Source: Opitutaceae bacterium (GTDB taxonomy: Bacteria > Verrucomicrobiota > Verrucomicrobiia > Opitutales > Opitutaceae). Taken from it: DNA of 7,439 bases. Position 1 is the first letter of the stretch; each line of letters starts with the position of its first letter. The stretch is from contig JAISTY010000036.1 of the NCBI GenBank assembly GCA_031272375.1, positions 1 through 7,439 on the forward strand. Direction: 5' to 3'. A model generated the notes under the pieces. That model saw only the letters and a program-made list of their open reading frames with translations. It had not been told where the DNA came from and made no database searches. The position numbers and the translations under genes were made by a program. Of this stretch, positions 1 to 5,671 are shown piece after piece.

Positions 1-819
1 GCCGCCGCCAAACCCGCCCCCCCAAAACCCAAGAACCCCGACGCCAAACCCGCCAAAAAACCAGCCCCAAAACCCGCCGCCGCCGGACAACCTGCCGCCG
101 CCAAAACCGACGCCCCAAAACGCCCCTTCTACCACGCGCCCGCCGCAACCCCCGAATTGCGTGAATGGGAGGAACTTGTCCTCGAAAAGTTTGACCTCAA
201 CAAAAACGGCCGCCTCGACCGCCCCAAGGAACACGCCGCCCTCCTCGCCGCCATCAAAGCCGGCAAATTCCCCCCGCCCCCAGGCGGACGCTTCCACCAA
301 CAACCCGCCGCCAAGCCCGCCGGACAACCTGCCGCCGCAGCCAAACCCGCCGGACAACCTGCCGCCGCAAAAACCGACGCGCAAAACGCCAAGCCAAAGG
401 CTGTTAAAAACGCGGACGCCAAGCCAAAGAATGCGGATGCCAAGGCCAAAAAGAACCCCGACGCCAAACCCAAGGGCAAACGCCGCAACGCCCAACCCAA
501 GCAGGACCCGGCGACGATCCCGGTGCGCGTCACCCTCGGCAAATTCATCAAGGGCGTTCAGCCCACCGCCGCGGTCATCGAACCCGGCCAGACGGAAGGC
601 GAGCTTGTCCTCCGCGTTGTTGACGAGAAACTCGTTGGCAGCGAAGGAGTCATGATCATAGACGGCACCCAGCGCTGGCGTGGTGGCAAAACCATCAGCA
701 CGGCGCCAGCGCTCCGCTACAAAATCCTCCCCGCCCCTCCCGGCGCCGAGGAAAAACCCCGCGTCCCGCTCCCCCCGGAGGAAAAAGCCAAAATCAAAAA
801 AGCCGCCGGCAAAGGCTGA
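1..819 (+). CDS. Pro/Ala/Lys-rich protein with EF-hand-like loop (5' partial)
   Basis: The frame is open from the left edge to the TGA at 817-819, so the start codon and any signal peptide lie outside the window; 272 residues are visible. A TTG at 157 could be read as a start, but the frame upstream has the same repetitive composition, so the gene very probably continues leftward. Residues 1-50 and about 95-170 are low-complexity Lys/Pro/Ala/Gln sequence with repeated GQPAAA and DAKPK units. Between them, residues 65-76 (bases 193-228) read DLNKNGRLDRPK, an EF-hand-like loop with D1, N3, N5, G6 and D9 in place; position 12 is Lys, with Glu one residue later, so calcium binding is uncertain. 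Residues about 174-243 (VRVTLGK... IEPGQTEGELVLRV... GVMIIDGT) resemble the beta-sandwich repeats common in secreted planctomycete and verrucomicrobial proteins, which often carry an IPxGQ(T/S)E turn. The tail is Lys-rich. I do not recognise a specific family or function; an extracytoplasmic role is inferred only from the domain resemblance. Confidence 0.8.
   Translation, partial: AAAKPAPPKPKNPDAKPAKKPAPKPAAAGQPAAAKTDAPKRPFYHAPAATPELREWEELVLEKFDLNKNGRLDRPKEHAALLAAIKAGKFPPPPGGRFHQQPAAKPAGQPAAAAKPAGQPAAAKTDAQNAKPKAVKNADAKPKNADAKAKKNPDAKPKGKRRNAQPKQDPATIPVRVTLGKFIKGVQPTAAVIEPGQTEGELVLRVVDEKLVGSEGVMIIDGTQRWRGGKTISTAPALRYKILPAPPGAEEKPRVPLPPEEKAKIKKAAGKG
31..471 (+). repeat. Duplicated blocks inside the Pro/Ala/Lys-rich gene
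   Basis: A 20-bp block starting gccggacaac occurs identically at 82-101, 319-338 and 349-368. The last two copies form a 30-bp tandem encoding KPAGQPAAA units. A second 21-bp block starting aagaaccccg is identical at 31-51 and 451-471. Between 403 and 470 the NADAKPK/NADAKAK/NPDAKPK units repeat with more divergence. Identity at the nucleotide level, including third positions, points to recent duplication or slippage rather than selection on the protein alone. All block spacings are multiples of three, so the reading frame is preserved. Confidence 0.8.
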
Positions 820-1218
820 TTTCCCCTATCCATAGATTTCACTGATTGTCACGGATTTCCAATCCTCAAACCATTTAACCACGCCGGCGTGTGTTTTAGT
901 GGTTATCCGGCTTGGATTAGTGTTTGATTAGTGTTTATTAGTTGTTCACTATCAAAATGTTCATCCGTGAAACCCGTGGCGGCTTGGGGAGTTTTTTATC
1001 TCACACAAAGCCAGACCAAGCCAAACCAATGAGGAAGAATGGGATGCCTTCTTGGTTTGATTTTGTGTCTTCGTGTGAGATTTTTTTGGAGGAGCGTATC
1101 CTGCCGCAGGGGCACCGCATCAGAGCAGGGTCTTCCGGTTTTCCCTTCTTACCTTCTGTTCAAAGGCTTGGAACCTTCGTGACCTCCGCGAAACCCTTCG
1201 TGTCCTTTGTGTGAACCC
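820..1218. other. Intergenic region of degenerate short repeats, no gene supported
   Basis: These 399 bp separate two convergent genes and are visibly richer in A and T than the coding DNA around them. The sequence is made of short phrases such as tttcactgattgtcacggat (832-851), tcatccgtgaaacccgtggc (961-980), and gtgtcttcgtgtgaga (1065-1080), plus tccgcgaaacccttcgtgtc (1186-1205). These phrases resemble the dispersed intergenic repeats of the type 'cacggatttcacgg' and 'ttcgtgtccttcgtgtga' that I know from many verrucomicrobial and planctomycete genomes; the resemblance is from memory, not from a search. TTAGTGTTT-like nonamers recur at 896, 917, 928 and 938, spaced by about one helical turn for the last three. 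A 90-codon frame from a TTG at 942 exists, but it is built from these phrases and is not credible as a gene. Confidence 0.55.
998..1087 (+). terminator. Imperfect inverted repeat with T-run, possible terminator
   Basis: ATCTCACAC at 998-1006 is the exact reverse complement of GTGTGAGAT at 1073-1081, and CAAACCAA at 1022-1029 is the exact complement of TTGGTTTG at 1052-1059. This gives a nested hairpin with a 22-nt loop; in the interior bulge, agac (1013-1016) can also pair with gtct (1067-1070). A run of seven T follows at 1081-1087, which suits termination of plus-strand transcription from the gene ending at 819. The stem is long, AT-rich and interrupted, and it lies 180 bp past the stop codon. 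It may instead be a palindromic repeat element. There is no matching T-run for the minus strand. Confidence 0.3.
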
Positions 1219-3546
1219 TCACCCCTCCCCATCGGTTTTCGGCGGGAGTTGCTGGATGGGTTGCTGGCCCATCTGCGGGGTGCCGGCGGGGGCCGCGACG
1301 GGCTGATGCGTGTGGTAACCGCCGTAGCCGTAGGTGCTCTTTTGCGCGTATTGCGCGTAGTAATAACCGGATGTCGAAGCCGTCAGACCGTTGAGGACGG
1401 CGCCAAAGACCGGCATCTTCGTGTCCATCAGCTTGCGCGCGCTGAATTGCGCGACCTTGCGGCGGACTTTGTTGAAATACACCGCGAAAATCGCCCCGTC
1501 CACAAGCGGCATGATGATGAGCGAATCGCTCACCGCCACAATCGGCGGGGTGTCGAAAAACACGCGGTCGTAGCGCTTGCGCAGGTCTATCACAAATGAC
1601 TCAAACTCGCGGCTGCTGAGAATTTGCGTCGGGTTTTTCGCCCGCCCGCCGGTCATGATGACCGACAGGTTCTCATGTAGGCCGGTGACCGCCACGTCGT
1701 CAATCGTCGCCGCGCCGGCGCAGACATCAATGACGCCCTTGGTGTTGTCGAGGCCGAAGGAGCGGTGGATGTTGGGTTTGCGCAAGTCGCAGTCCACAAT
1801 GCAACCGCGTTCGCCGTGGGCCGCCATCGTGATGGCAAGGTTCGTCACGGTGAAGGATTTGCCCTCGCCGGGAATGGAGCTGGTGACGAGGATGCATTTT
1901 GCGTTCTTGCTCAACTCGTTGAGCCGCAGGTTGGAATGCAGGGAGAGGAAGGCCTCGGTGACGTGGCTGTCGAGGTGGCTCGCCGCGATCTGCGCCTTAT
2001 CAGCCTGCGACATCTTCTTGATCTTCGGAATGATGCCGATGAGCGGCAGCCCGACGACGGTCTCGATGTCGAAGGAGCTTTTCACACGGTCGTCAATGTA
2101 GGCGATGAAGAAGGCGAAGCCGAGTCCGAGGACAAGACCGCCGGCGACGCCGACGCCGAGGTTGAGGAGGACGTTGGGGGAGACGTAGTCGCTTTCGGAC
2201 GGGGGGCCGGCGCGGTCAACAATGCGGACCTTCTGAATGTCGCCGCCGGCGGTGTCCATGATGACGGCGCCGGTTTTGGCGATAAGGTCGTTGAGGAGAA
2301 CCTCCTGGACGCGGTATTCGCGAACCTTGCTTTCGTATTCGACGGCGGCGCGGCCCAGTTCGAGGGATTCCTGCTCGGCGGAGGCGAGGTCCTTGCGGGC
2401 CTCGTCGAGGGCTTTGGAGGCGATCTGGTATTCGGACTGGATGATGGCGGCGGCGTTGTCGAGTTCGCGGGTCAATTCGCGCTCGGACTGCGCGAGGGCG
2501 TTGCGCGCCTCCATCATCGAAGGGTGCTTCTCCTTGTAGCGCTCGGAGAGCTGCGCGAGGAATATCTTCTTGTTGGCGACGTCCTTGGTGAGCAGGTCAA
2601 TGATGGACTGGCCGCGGATGAAGGACAGCTCGGCAAGCTCGGCCTTGTTGTCGAGGCGCTCCTTGACCTGCTTCCAGCGAACCTCGCACTCCTTGAGGCG
2701 CACCTCGGCGCCGGAGAGCTGCGCGTTCTTCTGCTTGAGCTTGTCGTTGATGATGTCGCGGTTGGGGTCGAGGGAGACGGCCTTGTTGCGCTCCTTGTAT
2801 TCCTGCAGCTCCTCGGCGAGCTGCTTGACCTTGTCCTGCTGCTGTTTGAGGTGGATTTTCAGCTGCTCGCCGACGCCGAGAAGCTCCTTGGTGCGGTCAA
2901 TGCTGTTGTAGGCGATGAACTCCTCCGCGAAGTAGTTGGCGACCTTCGCGGCGATGATGCGGTCGGGATGCCGGTATTGGACGCGCACGAAAAGCGTCAT
3001 GCGCAGCGGGATGATGGAGCGGTTCTGGCCAAGGATGGCGGCGGGGGCGATGGGATCCTCCCCTTTGCCGCGCTCGTAGGGCGCCATGAACTGCCGCAGC
3101 TCCTCGCCCGTCAGCCGCTCCGCCACACGCCCGACAATCGTGCCGCTCTTCAAAACCTCGACGACCGTGTTGAAGTCCTCCGAGTTCATGATGTCCGTGA
3201 TCGGCGCGGCGCCTTTGCTCGCCGCGGAAATCGTGATCTCGCGGCGCAGGATGTTGAGGCTGACGCCGGCTTCGTAAATCTTTGTCCGGCTAAAGGTATA
3301 AACCAAGGTGAGGGACATCACCACGAGGAAGATGACGACGATATACCAGATGCGCTCGCGCAGGATGAGGATGATGTCGCTGATGGTGGTCTGGTTGGCG
3401 GAACCGCCCCCGTGCCCGCCATAACCGTAGCCATAGCCCGCGCCATAGCCATATCCGTAGCCGCCATAGCCGTAGCCATAACCGCCATAACCATACTCAC
3501 CACCGTAGCCATGCGAGGGGACCGGACTGTTTTGATGCAAGTTCAT
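1219..3546 (-). CDS. Wzc-like polysaccharide co-polymerase with tyrosine autokinase domain
   Basis: This 775-aa inner-membrane protein is predicted to control exopolysaccharide chain length and export through cycles of tyrosine autophosphorylation. Domains in order: a Gly-Tyr repeat (residues 13-48); Wzz domain with TM1 (about 66-85); a periplasmic region with predicted coiled coils (about 225-300 and 340-420); a Pro-rich SP motif (P448, P449, S456-P457) leading into TM2 (about 459-484) with G469-G470; and a BY-kinase domain from about 485. Walker A is SSIPGEGKS (556-564, K563), Walker A' is VDCDLRKP (584-591, D585 and D587), and Walker B is FFDTPP (663-668, D665). Tyrosines 728-730, 733, 739, 741 and 744 form the usual substrate cluster, followed by an unusual Pro/Gln-rich tail to 775. 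The EX2RX2R motif is altered (E531, then L534 and H537). The ATG at 3546 is 12 bp after the preceding gene and has no clear Shine-Dalgarno site, so translational coupling is plausible. Family assignment is secure; substrate polymer unknown. The length is near the usual 700-800 aa for such fusions. Confidence 0.95.
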   Translation of the reverse strand: MNLHQNSPVPSHGYGGEYGYGGYGYGYGGYGYGYGAGYGYGYGGHGGGSANQTTISDIILILRERIWYIVVIFLVVMSLTLVYTFSRTKIYEAGVSLNILRREITISAASKGAAPITDIMNSEDFNTVVEVLKSGTIVGRVAERLTGEELRQFMAPYERGKGEDPIAPAAILGQNRSIIPLRMTLFVRVQYRHPDRIIAAKVANYFAEEFIAYNSIDRTKELLGVGEQLKIHLKQQQDKVKQLAEELQEYKERNKAVSLDPNRDIINDKLKQKNAQLSGAEVRLKECEVRWKQVKERLDNKAELAELSFIRGQSIIDLLTKDVANKKIFLAQLSERYKEKHPSMMEARNALAQSERELTRELDNAAAIIQSEYQIASKALDEARKDLASAEQESLELGRAAVEYESKVREYRVQEVLLNDLIAKTGAVIMDTAGGDIQKVRIVDRAGPPSESDYVSPNVLLNLGVGVAGGLVLGLGFAFFIAYIDDRVKSSFDIETVVGLPLIGIIPKIKKMSQADKAQIAASHLDSHVTEAFLSLHSNLRLNELSKNAKCILVTSSIPGEGKSFTVTNLAITMAAHGERGCIVDCDLRKPNIHRSFGLDNTKGVIDVCAGAATIDDVAVTGLHENLSVIMTGGRAKNPTQILSSREFESFVIDLRKRYDRVFFDTPPIVAVSDSLIIMPLVDGAIFAVYFNKVRRKVAQFSARKLMDTKMPVFGAVLNGLTASTSGYYYAQYAQKSTYGYGGYHTHQPVAAPAGTPQMGQQPIQQLPPKTDGEG
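3403..3510 (-). repeat. Gly-Tyr repeat tract at the kinase N-terminus
   Basis: These 108 bases encode residues 13-48 of the kinase, almost entirely Gly and Tyr, with 12 tyrosines between Y14 and Y42. On the plus strand the tract is a run of degenerate 6- to 9-bp units of the form cc(g/a)ta(g/a). Both Tyr codons and several Gly codons are mixed, so this is not a pure microsatellite: the amino-acid pattern seems kept while the DNA has drifted. It lies upstream of TM1 and so should be cytoplasmic, on the same side as the kinase domain. Confidence 0.85.
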
Positions 3547-3558
3547 GGGTCTTATATA

Positions 3559-4173
3559 TCAAAGAAAGATTTCGGGGACATACACGATGTCGTTCAACTG
3601 GAGCTGCATGTTGTCCTGCGCCGTGCCGCGCATGATTTTCTCAATGTTCACGACAAACACCTCCGTCTTGCCGTCGTTGCCAATGCGGGTGATGCGGACG
3701 TTCTTCTTGTCGCCGAGGCGGTTCAGGCCGCCGGCGCGGGCGATGGCCTCCATGAGGGTAAGCCCTTTTTCCTGCGGGAAGAGGACGGGGCCGGGGGAGT
3801 TCACGCAGCCGATCACGCTGACCGTCCGCTGCGAGTAGGAAACCACAAGGATCGTCACCTGCGGGTTCACAAGGTAGTCCTTCTTGTAAAGCTCGGTGAT
3901 CAGCTCCTCCGCCTGACGGACGCTCAAGCCGCCGACCGTCACTTTCTCAATCAGGGGCAGCGTGATGGTGTTCTCCTGGGTGACGCGCGCCTCGCGGCGC
4001 AGGTTGTCCTCCTGAAACACCTGCACGACTATCACGTCGGACGGCTGCAGAATGTAATCCGCCGAGACGCCCGCGGCGACGGGCACGGGGGCGGGCGCGG
4101 CGTTCTGCGCCGGCAACCGGGCGCCCCCGCAGGCGAGGGCGAGCGTCAATAACACTGTGATCTTGTTTTTCAT
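3559..4173 (-). CDS. Outer-membrane polysaccharide export (OPX, Wza-like) protein, short form
   Basis: This 204-aa exported protein is predicted to carry polysaccharide across the periplasm or outer membrane together with the adjacent Wzc-like protein. Residues 1-15 form a signal sequence ending LALAC. C15 fits a permissive lipobox (A at -1, but A rather than L at -3), so lipidation is plausible and ordinary signal-peptidase cleavage near residues 20-25 is the alternative. The polysaccharide export domain spans about 39-112 and opens with YILQPSDVIVVQVF; one SLBB domain spans about 117-168 (RTVSVIGCVNSPGPV... LTLMEAIARAGG). The protein ends LQLNDIVYVPEIFL, the usual closing motif of short OPX proteins. 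E. coli Wza, about 380 aa, has further domains and a C-terminal amphipathic helix that forms the outer-membrane pore; nothing comparable fits here. The ATG at 4173 is preceded by a weak GGTGA (4186-4190, 12-nt spacing). It lies 91 bp after the beta-barrel gene and 12 bp before the kinase gene on the same strand. Confidence 0.93.
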   Translation of the reverse strand: MKNKITVLLTLALACGGARLPAQNAAPAPVPVAAGVSADYILQPSDVIVVQVFQEDNLRREARVTQENTITLPLIEKVTVGGLSVRQAEELITELYKKDYLVNPQVTILVVSYSQRTVSVIGCVNSPGPVLFPQEKGLTLMEAIARAGGLNRLGDKKNVRITRIGNDGKTEVFVVNIEKIMRGTAQDNMQLQLNDIVYVPEIFL

Positions 4174-4196
4174 AACACGTTAAAATCACCAAGAGA

Positions 4197-4229
4197 AACG
4201 GGGGAAGACCTGCTCGATCCTCCCCCGTT
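4197..4229 (-). promoter_or_regulatory. GC-rich hairpin between beta-barrel and OPX genes, possible attenuator
   Basis: AACGGGGGA (4197-4205) and TCCCCCGTT (4221-4229) are perfect inverted repeats, giving a 9-bp stem and a 15-nt loop. On the minus strand the stem is followed by the U-rich stretch UCUCUU before the OPX gene starts 24 nt further on. It could act as a partial intrinsic terminator after the beta-barrel gene, lowering downstream expression, or as a stabilising or processing hairpin. The U-tract is interrupted by C, so efficiency as a terminator is doubtful. Confidence 0.5.
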
Positions 4230-4264
4230 GAAAGCTCTGCTCGGCAAGGCGGTTTCCCTTGAAA

Positions 4265-5467
4265 TTAGTATTTTGCCGAGACCGAAACCGAGAAGATGTT
4301 GTCGGTGAAGTCGCTCAAGTTCCGGTTGGAGAAATTGTGGCGGAGCATGTAACCGCCGGCGGCGCTGAAGGTCTCGCTGAAGAGGTAAATCACGCTCGCG
4401 GAAAGATCAATGTAGTCGTCCACACGGGCGCTGCCGTTCGTGGCGGAGTGATCCATGTAATCGGTGTTGCTCCACCCAATGGAACCGGTGACGCGCCATT
4501 GCGGGGCGAGGTCGGACTGGACGCCAAGGAGGGCGGAGAGGGTGCGCTGGCTGCCGCCGTCCCACGTGCGCGTGCCGTAATCGTTGCCGACGCGGAGGGA
4601 CATCTGCGTCTTCGCGCTGAAGACGTAGCCGAGGTTGGCCGAAAGGCCGAAGGTGGTCGTGTCCCCCATGTCGGGGGTGGGGGCTTTCGAGACATCGCGG
4701 GTCGTGAAGCCGACGTTGATGCCGCCGCTCAATTTCGGGGTCAGCTCGCCGCGGACGCCGACGTTGTAGAAGAGGTCGTTGAAAACGTATTTGTCCCCGG
4801 CGAACCCGGTGCTGGTGTCCTCGTTTCGCACGCCCTTGGAGTGGCGGTATTGGATACCCGCGCTGACGTCTATCTTCTGGGTGATCGCGAAGTAGAAGTT
4901 GGCGGGAATGGCGAAGTCGGTGGAGTTCGCGTAGCCGGCGGTGCGATAGTTGTTGTCCTGCCAGGAGAACCCGAGGCCGATCTTGCTCTTGCTGGAAATC
5001 GAGTATTCGCCGCCGACGTTCGCGCGGACGACATTGCGGTCAACCTTCATGCCCGAAACCTCGGTGGGGAGATAAACGGGGCTGCTGTTGCTGTATTGGT
5101 TGAAGCTCACGCCGGCGGAAATCTTGAAGATCTCCCCCCGGTGGGCGATCCCGGTGCTGAAGCTCATGAGGTCGGCGTTCAGTTCGTCGTCGTGCTTCGA
5201 GTAGCGGTAGAAGCTCTCCGAAAGCAGGAAGGTGAAGCTCGTCTTGCTCATCTCGGAGCCGTAGCGGGCGGAAATGCCCGGCGCGACGGAGAACACAATG
5301 TCGTCCTTCTCGGAGGCGTTCGAGAGATAAACGTTGTCGTCGTGGCGAACGGCGGCGTCGAGCAGGAGGGAGACCTTGAAGTCGTCACCGACCGTCAAAA
5401 AAGGCCCCGCCGCAAAAACCCCGCCCGATGCGAGCAGGCCGACCACTGTCAAAATTTTTTTATTCAT
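4265..5467 (-). CDS. Outer-membrane beta-barrel protein (BBP2-like) of exopolysaccharide cluster
   Basis: This 400-aa protein is predicted to form a beta-barrel in the outer membrane. Residues 1-20 (MNKKILTVVGLLASGGVFAA) are a Sec signal peptide with an AxA-like end (VFA/FAA). The mature part is alternating polar/hydrophobic strands rich in Tyr, Ser, Asn and Gly, ending SVSVSAKY; a terminal aromatic residue is the usual BAM recognition signature. The opening RHDDNVYLSNASEKDDIVFSVAPGISARYG strongly recalls the putative beta-barrel porin 2 family, which is often found in exopolysaccharide clusters beside Wza/Wzc genes (EpsL-like). I chose the ATG at 5467 because the signal peptide begins exactly there. 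The frame stays open to 6340, but that extension is antisense to the TPR gene and has low-complexity Glu/Gly composition. No Shine-Dalgarno site is evident. It is the first gene of the minus-strand unit and probably supplies the outer-membrane channel for the short OPX protein encoded next. Confidence 0.9.
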   Translation of the reverse strand: MNKKILTVVGLLASGGVFAAGPFLTVGDDFKVSLLLDAAVRHDDNVYLSNASEKDDIVFSVAPGISARYGSEMSKTSFTFLLSESFYRYSKHDDELNADLMSFSTGIAHRGEIFKISAGVSFNQYSNSSPVYLPTEVSGMKVDRNVVRANVGGEYSISSKSKIGLGFSWQDNNYRTAGYANSTDFAIPANFYFAITQKIDVSAGIQYRHSKGVRNEDTSTGFAGDKYVFNDLFYNVGVRGELTPKLSGGINVGFTTRDVSKAPTPDMGDTTTFGLSANLGYVFSAKTQMSLRVGNDYGTRTWDGGSQRTLSALLGVQSDLAPQWRVTGSIGWSNTDYMDHSATNGSARVDDYIDLSASVIYLFSETFSAAGGYMLRHNFSNRNLSDFTDNIFSVSVSAKY

Positions 5468-5504
5468 AGCGTGTTTGGGTGAGATTGAGATTGTGACTTT
5501 GTGT

Positions 5505-5510
5505 GAAGGG
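5505..5510 (+). promoter_or_regulatory. GAAGGG, possible ribosome binding site for a GTG start at 5519
   Basis: GAAGGG lies 8 nt before a GTG (5519-5521) that is in frame with the TPR gene and would add 51 residues. The spacing is good, but the added peptide is strongly basic, with no conserved look. The ATG at 5672 gives a more sensible acidic N-terminus although it has no Shine-Dalgarno sequence. I therefore regard this site as a competing but less likely start. Confidence 0.25.
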
Positions 5511-5637
5511 AAAAGCCGGTGAATTTCGGCGCAACTCAACCCCGCCCGAAACCGTTGCCAAGAAAAAAATGCCGCCTTTTTTCCGCCGCACAAAAAACTC
5601 GCCAACGCCGTTCCCCGAAAGACAGCCTTGCGAACCA

Positions 5638-5656
5638 AAGCCGGAAACGCCGGCTT
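5638..5656. repeat. 7-bp GC-rich hairpin upstream of the TPR gene
   Basis: AAGCCGG (5638-5644) and CCGGCTT (5650-5656) form a perfect stem with a 5-nt loop, ending 15 nt before the ATG at 5672. If the transcript starts upstream, the hairpin would sit in the leader just ahead of the start codon and could affect translation initiation. There is no T-run on either strand, so it is not a good terminator. Confidence 0.45.
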
Positions 5657-5671
5657 CGCGACACAGACACC

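Larger units (their letters stand above)
5468..5671. promoter_or_regulatory. Divergent intergenic region between beta-barrel and TPR genes
   Basis: These 204 bp separate two divergently transcribed genes and must hold the promoters for both, unless the TPR gene starts at the upstream GTG. I see no convincing -35/-10 pair. Visible features are a direct repeat gagattgagatt (5481-5492), an A7 run (5563-5569) facing a T6 run (5577-5582) across gccgcc, and a hairpin at 5638-5656. The phrase ctttgtgtgaa (5497-5507) is identical to 1204-1214 in the repeat-like region, suggesting a small remnant of the same repeat type. Confidence 0.5.

Noticed and set aside
942..1214. A 90-codon frame in the intergenic region
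   Set aside because: It starts at a TTG and is translated repeat-like sequence with no ribosome site or recognisable domain.
3403..3510. Tandem array suggestive of a CRISPR or minisatellite
   Set aside because: The units are only 6-9 bp, degenerate and in frame within the kinase gene; there are no spacers and no cas genes.
1765..4152. A 795-codon open frame on the plus strand across the kinase and OPX genes
   Set aside because: It is antisense to two well-supported genes, crosses their junction and has a Val/Gly/Asp/Leu-rich shadow composition typical of high-GC DNA; no domain is recognisable.
1219..5467. Exosortase/PEP-CTERM (XrtA-type) system
   Set aside because: The three export genes resemble those found in such clusters, but no exosortase, PEP-CTERM sorting signal or PrsT-type protein can be seen, and here the chain-length determinant and kinase are fused rather than separate.
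4259..5482. A 407-codon open frame on the plus strand opposite the beta-barrel gene
   Set aside because: It is the antisense shadow of the barrel gene, with Val/Gly/Ala-rich low-complexity composition and no motif.
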